The translations under genes and the position numbers were made by a program. The notes beneath the pieces were generated by a model. That model saw only the letters and a list, made by a program, of their open reading frames with translations. It had not been told where the DNA came from and made no database searches. A stretch of 64,000 nucleotides of DNA from Siphonodentalium dalli (lineage: Eukaryota > Mollusca > Scaphopoda > Gadilida > Siphonodentaliidae), in assembly GCA_032622095.1 (NCBI GenBank), contig CP136069.1:41270194-41334193 (forward strand), in the 5' to 3' direction. This document shows positions 1 to 15,900 of this stretch, piece by piece; positions within the stretch are counted from its first letter, which is position 1; each line of letters starts with the position of its first letter.

Positions 1-197
1 TCAGTTCACCCGATTCAATCTAAAGTTATCATCCGGTAACCAAAAGCGGACAGACGGATGGACGGACGGACGACGGATGGACAACCCATTTACATAATAC
101 GACCGTTTTTTCAAACGGGCGTATAAAAATATATGGCCTCCCTCCCTCATCCAATATTCCATATAGTATTGCCTGAGAACACAGTATTTATTTTTAA
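1..197. repeat. Dispersed repeat edge with GGAC runs
   Basis: GACGGATGGACGGACGGACG and the preceding TTCACCCGATTCAATC look like the end of a dispersed 'GTCC' repeat cut by the window edge. No exon of AXDND1 recognised here. Confidence 0.4.
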
Positions 198-459
198 CCC
201 TTCCATGACTGGAGCTTCCTGATATTTTGCGAAAACTCCTTGTCAATGCATTCTTTTATATATGCGAGTCTCCCATAACAAGACTCGCATATATATACTA
301 AGAGAATACATTGGCCTAACAATATGTTTACCTTGACCGTGTTAGCCAGTGCATTCTCTTATATATGCGAGGCTCCCTATGGGAGACTCGCATATATAAG
401 AGAATGCGCTGACACAGGATCTTTAACCCTGCTCCAACACATCTCCTATCGTGAAAGGG
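198..459. mobile_element. TTAA MITE family B
   Basis: TTAA edges; outer ends CCCTTCCATGACTGGAGC and the GTGAAAGGG type. Two hairpins of the shared module type with loop-proximal stem CTCCC ATA GGGAG. Confidence 0.85.
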
Positions 460-727
460 TTAAAGCAATTATGAATGGTTAGCTCTTGAAAATTAAAAAT
501 CAAATTAATCACTCGTGAAAGTGCAAACAAAAGCAATAGAATGAACTTCATGCATTTGTTAACAAAGAAAAGAGTCAAAATCAAACACAACTTATCTACT
601 TAGATTAGAACATGCAAAGTTGGGAGTTAGTAGCCTTATTAAAAGATCAAGGTCATTTTGTTAAAAGGTCAAGGTCATGCAGTTAACTCAGGCGAGTTAG
701 TCAGAACTCCTGTCAAACTCCTTCTAC

Positions 728-944
728 CTATTGTGGTGTACACCCTCGGCTCGCTCCTCCTCGCGTTGTGTCGTTCCTACGTACTCAGCGGCATCCACCA
801 GACAGTTGTCCCAGTCCTCGAGCAGCAGGACGAAATTACTCCACTCGCTCTCCGTGATGTTGGAGCTACCATTGAGGAAGGCATTAAATTTGTTGTGCCA
901 GCTGTCGAGTGAGTTGCTAACGTGGATGATGCCTGTAGCCACAC
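728..944 (-). CDS. AXDND1: AXDND1 coding exon 17, last exon in window
   Basis: Acceptor AATTTGCAG, donor AATAG|GTAGAA. It encodes [20 protein letters not shown] then VGTTQRE, matching CEWEQLAEQSMVFIGSTQRE. Ends in phase 2, so at least one more coding exon lies left of the window. It is noticeably more GC-rich than the flanks, as expected for coding sequence. Confidence 0.92.
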
Positions 945-3900
945 CTGCAAATTTTTAATTCGATTGAGTACACAGATATTTAACCCTTTGTTAACTAAAT
1001 GAATTCTTCCCATCAGTTATAAAAGTATACATTGGAATGGTCTATTATTCATCTGGAGGGGTGTTCAGGAATAATGAGCATACAGCAGACAGACAAAAAG
1101 ATAATATTAGCGCAGCAGGATTTTTATTAGTGGGAAATGTTCGGATAATAAGTTCTTTATATGGCCATTTGTTGAACTTATTATCTGAACATTTCCTATG
1201 CCTATGGGAACTACTCGTCAATGAGTATTTAGTATAGAAAGAGTTAGGGTACACTAAAGATATCATGAGAATTTATAAATGACTATTATTTTATCAATTT
1301 AAATTCCTACAGTAACTAATTTGCCTTCAGCTTAAAGACATATTGTGAACCTATTTCATTAAAGGACTTATTCGCTCTAGAAACTACAAAACGCAATCGG
1401 AAAGCCCTCCCTGTTGTGATTAAAATGATCCAAGTCCCATTCCCGTAAAATAAATAAATAATACCACCACCGGTATTCGGAGATTTCCGTGACTAAACTA
1501 CGAGTGACGTACTTGTGGGGAGCGAATTAAAAACACAGATTCGGAGCCGGAGTTTATTATGCAGACTACGAGGACGTAATCGTAAGTCAGCCGATACTAA
1601 AATGCAGAGTCGTATGTGCGCGTGTGGTGTATAGATTACGTTACGCTTTGGCCGTTCATCTGGAATAGAAGACAATAACTCTGTGAATAACGTAATTAAT
1701 AGCCCCTAGAATGGTTGTTGTTTTTGTAGCCATTAATAATTAACATGCCGGCACGTGTCTGTTTTGGTAAATAGATGGCAGTAATTAGTGCTTTGATTGT
1801 CTCGCGTATTCATTTGGTGATTTGTAATCACTCAGTGACTATTCATCAGTGTCAGTCGTGAACTTGTTTGCACTCTAAAATGCCACAAAGTGAATAGAAA
1901 GAATTCGAACATTATCGCTCTGGTCATACATATATAAGAAGCGCCCAAATTTATATAAACACTGGGCTGAATAATGTTAACTCTATTTATGCGCCTTTGT
2001 TTTGTGTTTGTTTGTTGTTTTACTTTCGATATAAATATCCCGAGTATCTGTCATCTCCACATATTCCAAGATGGCTAGTAGATGTAGTGTGTTCATTTGT
2101 GAGCGGGCTAGCGATCCATTATTTAGTACCTCCAAAAAGACAACACAGTGCGTAATTTAGAACGCTCTTTATTGTCTACCGCTTTTGTGAGACGGAAGCA
2201 TGGACGCTCTTTATATTTAATTGTCACAATACAAAATCACCCATGACATATCGAAATAGAGCACGTTCATAATTGAGAACGCTCTTTATTGTCTACACCG
2301 CGACGAAAACATGGACGCTCTTTATTAGAGGCAATCATTGGAGTTTTTCTATGCTAACAATTCAAAAATATCCTCTCTAGAAAGTCAATATGTGACATCA
2401 AAACGTAAAATAAAACAAACAACAAACTGAAAAACAATGCCAGGCTAGCCTTCAATTAAAAAAAATGTCGTTATGCCAAACTGCAGCCTAACTAATAATT
2501 ATTGTAGTTTCAACAGTCTGTTGTGTATTCGAGTGAATTATTTTGTTTACTCACTTATCGATCTTGACTGGAAGGATTTTAGCAAGCTGTTCACAGTCGT
2601 GCACTTCTCCACACAAAATGTTTCGTGTGAAGAAACAGACAGGAACATTATTATGACGAATTTAAGCCATCATGATACATGTACTAGTACAATAACTACC
2701 ACCTTTTTAATCACACCCATTTGTATTTAATTGTACGCATATAGCGCACAACTGGATGACACTAATGTGTAAACTAGCTTCCGAAATTGGTACCATACAA
2801 CGAAGAATGAAGTACCGGTATATGGCCTAACTTGTATTCTTTCAGAAACAGTTAAATTAGTTTCGCACGAAATTCCGCTCGCTCATTGCATTTCTGCATA
2901 AATTAATCTCATTTCAAATAACTTTTATCGCATCAAAGTGCATTTTAGCCATCATTATTCGTTATATAATCCACATTCTAGCAAAGCCAGTTCATAATTC
3001 AGCACATTCAAACAGTTTTATTCCGTGATCGCTATTTATCGTAAAGGCTTAGGTAATTATCCAGCGTAATTTATCAACTCGTTACGCGATTGGCGGAATT
3101 ATTTCAAGCTCCACCCACCGCTGTCATCGGTAAGCATCGATGCAGATGATCGGTCATGTGACCGCGTTGTGGTCATGTGATCGCACTCACTTGACTGACT
3201 TCGGATATTTCCGCGATTTTTTTAATATCATAATAATATAAATACTATCTGCTCGATTTTGAATTTTCTTGGCGAAATGGGTCTGTTAGACATATATTAT
3301 TAGTATTATGACGATAAACAAAATAATTTTTTGAGAGACTAATTCCTTTAAATAAAAACAATCAGTTATTGATCTAAACACTATCCTCATTGGAAGAATG
3401 TAGCAAAGAACTAAGATTGACCAAAATTCCAACCACATCAACTGTATCATTTCAGAGAACACAACGGTTGAACTACGCACAAATGTAAATATTTACTACT
3501 TTATTCGGGACGCATTATTGGGCATAAACATTACGGCAATGATTGCGTAAATAAGTCACTGCGTGTAATTCATTTATAACAATGACGCTATTTTCTGACT
3601 ATCTGGATATCAAATTGATGAAAATAACTTATTTTGGCATGATTATTTTTATTCCGTCTGGTACCACCTCAGTGGAGTGTTTCACATCACTTTAAAAATT
3701 CTAATGTAATTAAAATGAGACATTTACCAACCCAAATACAGATACATTCGGGAGATTATATGTAAGTGTGTCTGACATGATATGATGATAGTTGATTTGT
3801 ACATGTATTAACCCTTTACCCAACAGAAGGGCCCTGTGCCAATGCATTCTCTTATATATGCGAGTCGACCATAGGTCGCCTCGCATATATAAGAGAATGC

Positions 3901-6900
3901 ATTGGCTTAACACATTAAAAATTATAAAATTGTTAAAGAATGTAAGAAAAAATAGTAAAAAGTGTTAAAAAAAGATTTTTTTTAGGCCAATGCATTCTCT
4001 TATATATGCGAGGCGACCTATGGTCGACTCGCATATATAAGAGAATGCATTGGCACAGGGCATAACTGTAACTATCACAATGTGGTCAAGGAGCCGGTTC
4101 CAATGATATCCATATTTGTATGGTTCTATTGAGACAGACCGAAGATATTTTAGGCTGTTGAAGCTTTATTTGGCCGGTTTTGGCCGGTTTGTTGGGTAAA
4201 GGGTTAATGTATTCTATAATTTTTGCATACTTATAAGTTATATTTTAAACTATAGGTTTGGAAACAAAAGTCAGATGACTTAAATTGTTTTGATTAAATA
4301 TGATGCTGGTGATAACATAATTCTCACTAATGAGTAGTTACTTCCCATTGATTCATTTGTAGGGATGTTCAACAAATAAGTTCAACAAACAGTTTAGGTT
4401 TACATAGTACATAGGCAATGATATATAATAAGCTCTTAAAGTTTTATTACACCAAAATAAAATATAAAACTAATAAATTTGTTGTCAGAATTTAAGTGAG
4501 GAAAAGACAGGCTTATTCACACTAATTTTATTAAATAGATAAGGATGGACACTTGACAAACAAGATATAGATTTTGTTTTGGATGGAAAATCAATGAAAT
4601 TTTGATGAATGCATGTAGTAATAACAATGTGAATTTTACCATTCTCTCCAGTCAGTCTGTTGTGAAACTGGCCAAGCAGGTCGTCAATCAACTGAAAAAC
4701 AGAAGAAGGTATAGCACAGTGATGAGAATTAGATGTGAGCAATGATCTGCGATGTTTCGATTGAACGAGACATATATGCTTATTAAAGGGACTCATGGGT
4801 AAATGTGCAAAAAATTCAGAACGGTTCAGGCGTTTGTGAATTATGGCCGTCAGAAGTCTGGAGGTATTTGAAATAGTGAACTCGCTTATAGCGTATTTTT
4901 ATATCAATAGCGATGTGTTTGTTAATGTGGTGCGCTCGTTTAGATTTTTCTATTTATATTTTTACTCGTTTTTAACGACAAGCCCCTGTGACAATATTCA
5001 GCATATGAATGAATCAATACACTATATATATATACCGTAATGCCCCAAATAATCGACTTCTTAACCACAGCAGAATTATAGGTAACTTTTCAGGATTTAG
5101 TCGGAAATATGGCCATATTTCCGACTAAATCCTGAAAAGTTAGCCATAATTCTGCTGCGGTTAAGGAGTCGATTATTTAGGGCATTACTGTATTAAATAG
5201 ACTGAGGAACTGATTACATGCAGTGAATCCATAAGTCAATCTACCTCATTAATCTCCATCATAGCTGTCTGATCAGGGTGGACTCTACCATCAGGTTTCC
5301 GATGACGTGAAAACATCTTCAGTGAATTATCTGTCCATCCATCGACTTCCCGACGAATTTTAAATATCTGTTCCTGACTCGACAAAAGTGTATCACCACC
5401 AAACTTTTCAGTTTCTCTGCCTAGAATCTAAAAATGGGGAAAAATAATTATAGTGTAATCGTGTGATATATCAATATCATGGTGCTTTTTCTGCATAAGG
5501 ATATTTTGTAGTATATATAAATGCTGTAGTTTTAAACTGGTCATCGATGGCTTTCTCATACTATCGACTTATTATCTACTAACTGATCTTCAGTTATCAA
5601 CTCAATATACACTCGCGGTGGCCTTCTAAGGCAGCTATTAGCCGTTAAGTAGAGATAGTTTATGTGTGTTTCGTCAATAAAACATGTCTGCTGCAGAATG
5701 CGTAAATGGATACTTTTTTATTATTAAATTAATGTATAAATCAAAGTTCCACATGTTGATAGAAAGATTCTATCAAAGAAGTTACTCATATTAAATTTGA
5801 GCTATCAGACTTGTTTCTTGAGGTGGGCGATGAGCACATTGTTAAAAAAAATTAAATGTTAACTTAACCCTTTGAGTGCCAGGTCCGATTTTTGTATCAA
5901 CCCATATACCCTGTGCCAATGCATTCTCTTATATATGCGAGTCGACCATAGGTCGCCTCGCATATATAAGAGAATGCATTGGCTTAACAATTTCTTTCTT
6001 CTTTTTTTTTTTTTACAATTTTTTACAATTTTAATATATTTTATTATATTCTTTAACAGACTTATTGTGTAGGTTTAGGGCCGATAATATCGGCCCCTGG
6101 CACTCAAAGAGTTAAAGGTGTTCAGTTTGTATAACTTAGACTTCTCACTAAACCCTTCTATCAGTCATAATAGCATGGGAGAATAAGATTTATTGGTGTT
6201 GGTTTTATTTGCAATAATGATTTCATGTGAATCTATGAGATTTGCATTCATAAGTGATCATGTGGAATAACTGTCAGTTGGTATGTCAAGACCTGTCTGG
6301 GGCTTTTTTCCGCCTTCCGCCATCAAGAGATTTTTTTTCATGATGTTTGTAACAAACTAATAAAATAGCTGTGGACTTAAAGTGACAATGTCTTCACATT
6401 TTGCAACTTATAATGATTTATATTTGATTCATCTGTTACCATGATACTAACCAAAAAGTTGAAGAATCTGAAAGTTTATGTTAGCAAATAGCGTTAGAAA
6501 ATAGCAATTTATAATATCATACTCAGGTTTGGGTGAAATACAAATGAAATTCAGCTAACGTCCAATATCGAAAAAAATAATTTGTTGAGATCCGCTAACA
6601 CATCACTGTCATAAATGAATTAACTTCATATATCAGCATTTTATTGATAAACAAAGAAAAACTCTCAAATGGAAAAAGAGACAAATGAGAGATACAATGT
6701 AACAAATTTCACTTGAGATATGATAACATGTCACTGAGTTATCGAGGAATTAAAGAAACCAATACTTTAAAGCCCTGAGGCAGTTTGAACCCTGAAATTG
6801 TGTTTGTTATTTTTTATATTCCTGTCTGCTTCAAGAGATAAAAAGAGGTCGATAAATAATTATGTTAACCCTTCTATGACTGGAGCTTTCTGAAATTTTG

Positions 6901-9900
6901 CGAAAACCCTGTGTCAATGCATTATCTTAAATATACAAGTCTCCCATAGGGAGCCTCGCATATATAAGAGAATACATTGGCCTAACAATATTTACCTTGA
7001 CCTCGTAAGCCAGTGCATTATCTTAATATATATGCGAGGCTCCCTATGTGAGACTTGCATATATAAGAGAATACATTGGCCTAACAATATTTACCTTGAC
7101 CTCGTAAGCCAGTGAATTATTTTAATATATATGTGAGGCTCCCTATGGGAGACTTGCATATATAAGAGAATGCACTGGCAATATTTGGTCTGAAATTTCC
7201 ATGGAATTTCCAACTTTTGAAAAATTTGGGGAATAAGAAACCATCACACCAGCCCATGTCGCCACATCCCTAGGTCAGAAATGGATGTTTATTCGCTTAC
7301 GTTCCATAGAGTATGGATGCACAATGGTCTGACATTTTGTGTGGAACACGAAAGCAACAAAATCAACATCAATTACTTATACATATATTTACACTCAATC
7401 GAGTCGACTGGCGGATAAGAGCATATAGCACCCATTTCCAATGTTAATGCTTATAGCTCACTGCAAGTTGCGTCTACTCAATATGGAAGCAAGTAGGGCT
7501 CTGCGTGCGACCAATGTCCTGCATTCATGTTCCACAGCGGGAATGCATATGTGAGTAAATATATTCAGGCAAAACACCACAAAAAGCACTTTTTTTTAAT
7601 AGCATCAATCTCTGTAAAACAGTATGTATTCACAAGCAAATTCCAAAATACCTGTGCTCCAACGTAAGCCATCAGTTTACAAGAATGCTAAATAATAGAA
7701 GCATTGATGAGACACATTTCAAGGGTGATCTGTATGGTAGGTATAAAATTATTACACATATATAACAATCAAGCTGAAACATTCTATATTTAATTATTAC
7801 ACAACACTAAAATAGGATCAATTATATATTTTATTATAGTCTATAAACAAGATGTGGAAATTCTGTGATGAAAATGTAAAATGCAATAAAAATTCCTCGC
7901 CTCAAATAAAAAATGATTTTCATTTTCTCTCTTAGTCAGTGGGAAGTAAGAATTTATAATTGGACTACTGATGGTCAGGTTCTAATTACTATAAACATAA
8001 TCGAAACAGGTTTTAATGCATAAGAAAATACTGATAATAAACAATCTTTTCATATTATCTTCCATAATATTAATAGCATTTTATCCCACCTTCCATAGTT
8101 TATTACACCCGTCTACAATATACTGAGATCAAATAGATGTTTTACCCCTGTAGACTCAATGTTGATATTCATATTTGATATTGCCTGAATAGGCACCTAA
8201 TTAAATTAACCCTTTACCCAACAGAAGGGCCCTGTGCCAATGCATTCTCTTATATATGCGAGTCGACCATAGGTCGCCTCGCATATATAAGAGAATGCAT
8301 TGGCTTAACACATTAAAAATTATAAAATTGTTAAAGAATGTAAGAAAAAATGGTAAAAAGTGTTAAAAAAAGATTTTTTTTAGGCAAATGCATTCTCTTA
8401 TATATGCGAGGCGACCTATGGTCAACTCGCATATATAAGAGAATGCATTGGCACAGGGCATAACTGTAACTATCACAATGTGGTCAAGGAGCCGGTTCCA
8501 ATGATATCCATATTTGTATGGTTTTATTGAGACATACCGAAGATATTTTAAGCTGTTGAAGCTTTATTTGGCCGGTTTTGGCCGGTTTGTTGGGTAAAGG
8601 GTTAACACCCTTTGATTTCTATCGCAAACAATGCGAACAGTATGTCTAATCTGCACAAGATCAATGTAAACTATACCCAAACCCTTATTTATTTGGCAGC
8701 CCCATCTATTAAAATATATCCACATATCAAGGCAAATGGGGTCATTGTCACAAGGCACTGATCACTTTCGTAGCCAGCATTTTGAATCGATCACAAATGT
8801 AGCTAGCTTTTCACCGGCAATCACATTCGTAACTAGCTTTTCTATTTCCATAATTTTATGACACGAAGTATGATGTCATCGTATTCATGACTAAAATGTC
8901 GACATCATCCTCCAAAACTGAATTTGTTTATGAAGTTATATTGAAATAGAACTCAAGCATTTTCACAACATTTTAAAAATGTGATAAGCCAACTATAGTC
9001 TCGTTCATTAGGCCTGGATGAATATGAAAAGCTGGCTAGAAATGTGATCGCCATAGAAAAGGTAGCTACAGTTGCGATCGATTTGAAAAGTTGGCTATGA
9101 ATGTGATCGATGCCTTGTGACAATGACCCCATCAGCCATACCCGGAGGTGAGAGGAACACAGTATGACAATTTATCCCCTAACAATATACATCATTCCAT
9201 ATTTGTATTGTTATGTTCTGTTCATGTATATATAGACAGAACACAACACGCATCTTAATCGAGAATATTTTATCGAATGAGTTGCGGATGGTGCAAGTTC
9301 AATAAAAATTTGAGATTATGATACAAGTTGTGTTCTGTATTTATTCTACACTGTTGTGTCAGGCAAGTTCAATGCATGACTGTCACCTTCATTGATACTA
9401 TATCTACCTTTATTGTGATTGAAGTCTGATAAATAGCCAGTAATGATCGGGGCATCACCCGAAGTGGATCGTTGAGGTAATGTATGTCATCTTTCTTGGC
9501 AACAACATCAACAAGAATAGTTATGGCGTGTAGTCCACTAGAGGTTTACAATTTGTATTCAATGGCTGGGATTCCGTTGAATACATGTGCCCCATGTCAA
9601 TGTGGTTGGAATAAATTGTAAATATAACTATAATATCCTATCCTATGCTTTCATATAACCTTTCATTGTTTATTACTCCCAATTTACAACATGCTGAAAT
9701 CAAATAGATATCATTCCCAGTTTGCCTGTTCATTCTGGTAAATCGATGCAGGTTGTAGGATTTTATTGCATGTTGATTTCATGGTCCGGTCAATTGATGA
9801 AATAAACACATAATAGAACTGCACAAATTAAAATGATTTTATAGTACAATAAATCAACATTTGGATTGGGTCCAAGAACTAATATGTTTGTGGTTTTTAA

Positions 9901-12900
9901 CCCTTTCAGTGCCAAGTCTGATTTTTGTATCAACCCATATTTCCTTGATAATTTTTCAAATTTATTGATTATAATAATGTGATACATTGATGGAAAGAGC
10001 TCTTAGAGCTCTTTCCATCAATGTATCACATTATTATAATCGATAAATTTGAAAAATGATCAAGGAAATATGGGTTGATACAAAAATCGGAATTGGCACT
10101 GAAAGGGTTAAATACTAACCTCTTCCCATCCTTTAATGTCATCTAACAGCCGAGTAGTTTTGTCCTTGTCTGGTGGTTTCTGGAAATGCCCCTCTAGGCT
10201 ACTGTAATTAAAAACAGGAATGTGATACCAAATTTTCCAAACAGCTTAGTAATATGGTAGCAGTATACAATTTCCAGCCATTTTGGCAAATCTGCAATTG
10301 CAGAATATAGGTTGATCCTTTCATGATGGGAGCTGCACTGTTGCAGCATTAAAGATCCTGTGCCAGTGCGTTCTCTTAAGTATATATGCGAGTCTCCCAT
10401 AGGGAGCCTCAAATATAAAAAAAGAAATCAGGGCTTACAAGGTCAAGATAAAGATTGTTAGTCCTATATGTATTCCCTTATATATCCGAGGCTCCTTATG
10501 TGAGACTCGCATATATAAGAGAATGCATTGTCGCAGGGTTTTTGCAAAATCATGAAACTCCAGTCATGGAAGGGTTAATTCTCTGCAAAGCAATTTTTTG
10601 ATACAGGGTTCTCAAAGGTCAGATATAATGAAATTAAAAGCCATTTAAGATAATTTTTCAACAATTTTCAAACTTGTTCAGAGTACACTACTCTAAAATT
10701 TATGGACATTAAAAGCTTTTTCTCATCAATTTTCATGCGTTTTCAATGATATACAATTATGCGTTCAGTGAACAGTGCATATCCTGCCAAAAATTAAGCT
10801 CCCCCTCCCCTACGGCAATACAAGCACTTTACAAGGCTATTCCAGGTTTTCAATGCCCTGTAGGAATACTGTCGATAATGATTAGTTTTAGAGCAACTGT
10901 TTCTGGGTGATAAAGTGTTTCAATGATTCTCGTTGCCCAGTAATTTGATGATATTTCACAATACCATTGGGATCACAAAAATACCCTATATCCGCTCAGA
11001 AGGCTGATCCATCAGCTCAGTACTGAGCATGTGACTAACAACTCCACAAATAACTATAATCTTTGCTAAATGTGCAACCTAAAAGTATATGGATTACTTA
11101 TTTTCAGCATGACCATATATGTTACCATTACAAACAACATTATAGTTGTCATAAAATTAAGCTTACTTTTGATTTCAACTTACAGTCCATGCCCTTACTG
11201 AGATATACAATAATCATACGAGATAAGTTAATCGAAATTAAAACATGTCACAAAGAAAATAGCATCCTTAATGAACATATTTAAGATATTTTTCATACAA
11301 ATGAATTTTTCATATTGTCAGTGAGAAAATGTCAGCAAATAATCACAAAGTTTCTGTACGACTTGATTCAACATTTGATTTGAGTTTGAAAATATCAGGA
11401 TTCTACAGTAATGCCCTAAATAATCGACCCCTAAACTACAGCAGAATTATGGGTAATTTTTCAGGATTTAGTCGGAAATATGGCTTGTTGCCATTCATTG
11501 GAAGGCTCTCATTCTGCTGTGGTTAAGGAGTCGATTATTTAGGGCATTACTGAACTTTATTCCATATTTAATTTAAAGAAATATAGGCAATCGCAGGGTC
11601 CTGAACAGTTCGATACTAATCATATAAAATATGAACAAGTCACTGACTATTCCAAGAAATATATATAGAAAGACATATGAATACTACTAAGAAACTCACA
11701 GTGACAATTATGAAGGTGAATCTGAATACAGTTACTACAGTAGAGCCCTGTGAATTGATAATTCTGAATATTTTGTCTTTATTGGAAATTGGCTGCCCTG
11801 ATTCAAATTTTATTAAATTTTTTCCAAACACCCAGAATTAATGCATGAAAGTCCCGATGTGGAGAAAGATCAACCATCAAAAATTAAAGTCTAGATCATT
11901 AATCGACGTAATGTCAATGATGTCACGATAATGACATAATTCACTAGTGACATTACCATTTATAATTAACGCTGTTTTCTAATAAACTGTCATGGATGAA
12001 TTTCCAACATCAGAGTACAAATCGCAAGTTCAGTATGATTGAACAACCAAAACATTGTTAGAAAATAGCCAATTTAACACTGAAGGTATGCACTGATATC
12101 AAAATTAGTGCGAACAAAAATAATGACAAAATGTTTATAGCAGCAACCTATCTGCTCAGTCACTGATTGGTAGAATATATCTGCTAATAAGTATTTGATT
12201 GACAGCTGTGGAAAGATCAATTAATCACCCGATTGCATATAAAGGCCTATTCAGATGGCGACGTGGCCGATGCGACTTCAGCGTCAGCGCTCAGTTAGGA
12301 TAAACATAATATCACTGAGGTATTCACACGGCGTCGCGATGCGACCAAAGCGTCAATCGCAAGGATAGGATTTGTTCTAATTGAGCGATGCGGTCAGCAT
12401 TTTCTCAAATTTATGTTTTCGTTTTTTTCAACGACAGGGATAGACAAAGTCACTGGATGTGGAATCAACGTTGCAAAGTTCATTCGAGGTAAACAGAATG
12501 GCTACTTCAAATCCAATATAAATATATAGCAGATATTATAAAGTATGAAGTATTATACGAGACTCTGCATCATACAAAACACACAAAGAGAACGTATATA
12601 TGGAATATGGATGGACATTTGGTCCAGTCAACAAGTGAATGGTATAATTAAATTGGCATTTTATTATTTTTAGAAGGCATTAAAAGGACTATTTCAGTGT
12701 TATTGACTCGACATGTGTTGGACCAATGAGTCCACAGACCCTTGGTGAAAATTACCACATATATACAGTACCATATGTGATGACTTCCTGCCAAGTTGCC
12801 ATTTGAAAATGCAAAACAAATGAGATGACGGAATTTCCACGAGAATATTTTGGCACCATTGATGCAGAAATCATGATGATCGCGTCACCATCTGTAAGGG

Positions 12901-15900
12901 CCTTAATGAGTATGAAGTATGTGTTACAGTGAAACAAAATATAACTAGTGATCAATAGTCCTAATATTCTGTGAATGTACTTCCAATAGTTTTTCCGTGT
13001 CAATAGGGAAAAGAAAGCACAGCTAAAATATATGTGTAACCGCACACCACTATATTATTCTATCATTAAAAACCTAAAAAGTTAAATAACAAAGTAAAAC
13101 CTATGACTAATGTATCAGAGCTATATGCCCTAAAACATGTACTGGTAAAACTTTTCAAAGAAAATAAGTTGCAGGATGTATAAAGCTTGTGTATTTTACA
13201 TATGCGTATACAGAATCTATACCAGTTAACAGCCCAGAGAATTGGATCGTTATCGGTGAGAAGTAACAGTGGCTGAAATTCAATTTATGCACCAACATCA
13301 CCCTGTTATCAGTGAGAAGTAACAGTGGCTGAAATTAAATTTATGCCCCAACATCAACCTTCTGCGACTAAATAAATATTATGCAACAAAAGAGCCCATT
13401 TATATAGACATTATAGTGAGTATGAACACCATTAAAATTTCAGTAAATACTTTAAATATGCATACTGGTATATGAGAGAGAAGTCACTTCTCCCTGGGAC
13501 AAAAATAGGGAGAAGTGGCACATTTTAGTGAGAAGTGTCTCCCAAGTCGCCTTCTAGATTGATTCCTGTCTAAAGATAAAGACGTCCATTCTTTTGTATC
13601 AACAAGCCATGTGTTGCATTTTGTCATTTTGCATTTTTTGGTAATCATCAGTCCACTTGATCACGTAGACTACACACTAATTATAGTCATACATAGACAG
13701 AACACAACGCGCATCTTAATCGAGACTCTTTTATTGAATGAGTTGTGGATGGCGCAAGGATATATTTTGCGAGAGCATAGTTCGATAAAAGATTTGAGAT
13801 TATGATGCAAGTCGTGTTCTGTATTTATTCTACACCATTCAGTCAGATAAATTCAATCCATGAATGTCACCTCCATTGTTACTATAGCTACCTATATTGT
13901 TATTTAAGTCTGACAAATAACCAGTAATTATGGGGGGAATCACCGGAAGCGGATGATCGACGTAATGTACGTCATCTTTCTTGGCAACAATGTCAATGGG
14001 AATAGTTCTGGCTTGTATTCCACTAGAGGTACACACTAATATGTATTCAATGGCTGGGATTCCGTTTTTTGAATACATGTGCCTCACGTCAATGGGTGTG
14101 GAATAAAGTATTGTACACAATGGTGTTGTTCAAACTAGAATATGGACCAAACAGAAACATCAACCCGACTCTAACAGCCATGGTTATAATACCCTATCAA
14201 ATATTCAGAACTTATTGGATCAAGACGCACTTTCGATACACATAGATCAAAAGAATACTCGCAACAATACTGTGCATGGGCATCCAATGGACACATATGG
14301 CTGTAAAATACACAACCTTTATACAACCTGCCAAAATTGTTTGTAACATTCAATATATAGTCAATACAGAAATGATGAAACAAGCTTAACATTTCAGCAT
14401 ACCTCACAGATTTAGTTGGCCTGAAGATAAAACAGTATAGATTGATTAGATTGGTAGTGCAGTCAATCTGGCTAAAAATATGCCAACCTCTTATTGACCA
14501 GCTATAGTTCAAGGTAATTTTCAGTAGAGCTATAATTTTGAAATGGTGAATCTCTTTGAAAATGTATATAATACAACATTTTTTTAATTGTTTGCATTAT
14601 TTTGCGCGGACACCTAACTCAAAACATACAAGACTTGCAATAGTGTGTCTGACATTTGCAGAATGAGGTCCCGAGATTCACCCTCCGGGAACCTCATTGT
14701 GCTTAGGCATCAACTGCAATGGGAGACCTAGTATCAGATTGAAGTTCTCCAGTTGAAGTTAGTATTGTTCACCCATAAGTCACTTCGATTATGAATTTTA
14801 TCTTCTGCAAATTAGGGGATATAGAAACTTCCCAGAAGGGAAAAAGTAACTAAAACAATGCTAATTTGAGACCGTAGATATTTCCAAGAAGATGAGGCCT
14901 AAGCAGAATGAGGACGCCAGAGGTTGAATTTAGTGATACTAGCTCGCTGTGCGGGGTAGCATAACTAAATTCATCCTCTGGGGACCTCATTTTTCGAATG
15001 TCAGACACACTTGAACACATAATGGCATTAATTAATTCATGAAGTAGTATGAAACAATTTGTCCCCTGTTCATAACTGAGGAATTTTAACGCTTTCATGG
15101 TGGGAGCTGCGCTGGTGCAACATAAAGACCCTGTGCCAATGCATTCTCTTATATATGCGAGTTTTCCAAAGGGAGCCTCACATATAAAAGAGAATGCACT
15201 GGTTTACAAGGTAAAGGTAACTATTGTTAGGCCAATGTATTCTCTTATATATGCAATGATCCCTATGGGACACTCGCATATATAAGAGAATGAATGGGCA
15301 TATGGTTTTTGCAAAAAATTCAGGAAGCTCCAGCAATGGAAGGTTTAATGAGGCAACATTGTCAATTGTCAATGTGCTGTCACTAAACAGTCATAGTCAT
15401 GGTCACAATTTCACTCAATGATGAATAACATAATATAAATGCTAAAATAATCAGAAAGACTAGTTCAGGACTACTAAATAAAAAGAATATTGAAGGCCCA
15501 TTTAATTTTTTTTCGAGTCACTGATTATTTTTTATTATAGTGCCTTGATATAGTTTTAATAACAATCTATGGCATAAAATATGATTAAAATACTATATTC
15601 ATCACCATTTGGAATGTCTGTGTCTCAGAAGATGCCCATAGACCTATAGAAAATAGTTGAAATCATAAAAACAATTCCCTCATTGTGGCTCCAAGAATGC
15701 AACAGAATTCAAACTATGGTTTATTTTCAATGGAAGGGAAATAACTCTATATCTAAATATATAGAGTTGTTCCCCTTTCATTGAAAATAATAGACTTTGT
15801 GCCGATATTTGAGCACAGATCATACGTCGGTATCTCAACAAAAACAACATGTTCACAGTTGATTACATCGAATAAGTTGAAGATACAATGTTTTGGAGCT

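Noticed and set aside
13839-14512. Two minus-strand frames of 93 and 113 codons
   Set aside because: The first lies in dispersed repeat family G; the second has no recognisable motif and no in-phase splice sites with AXDND1.
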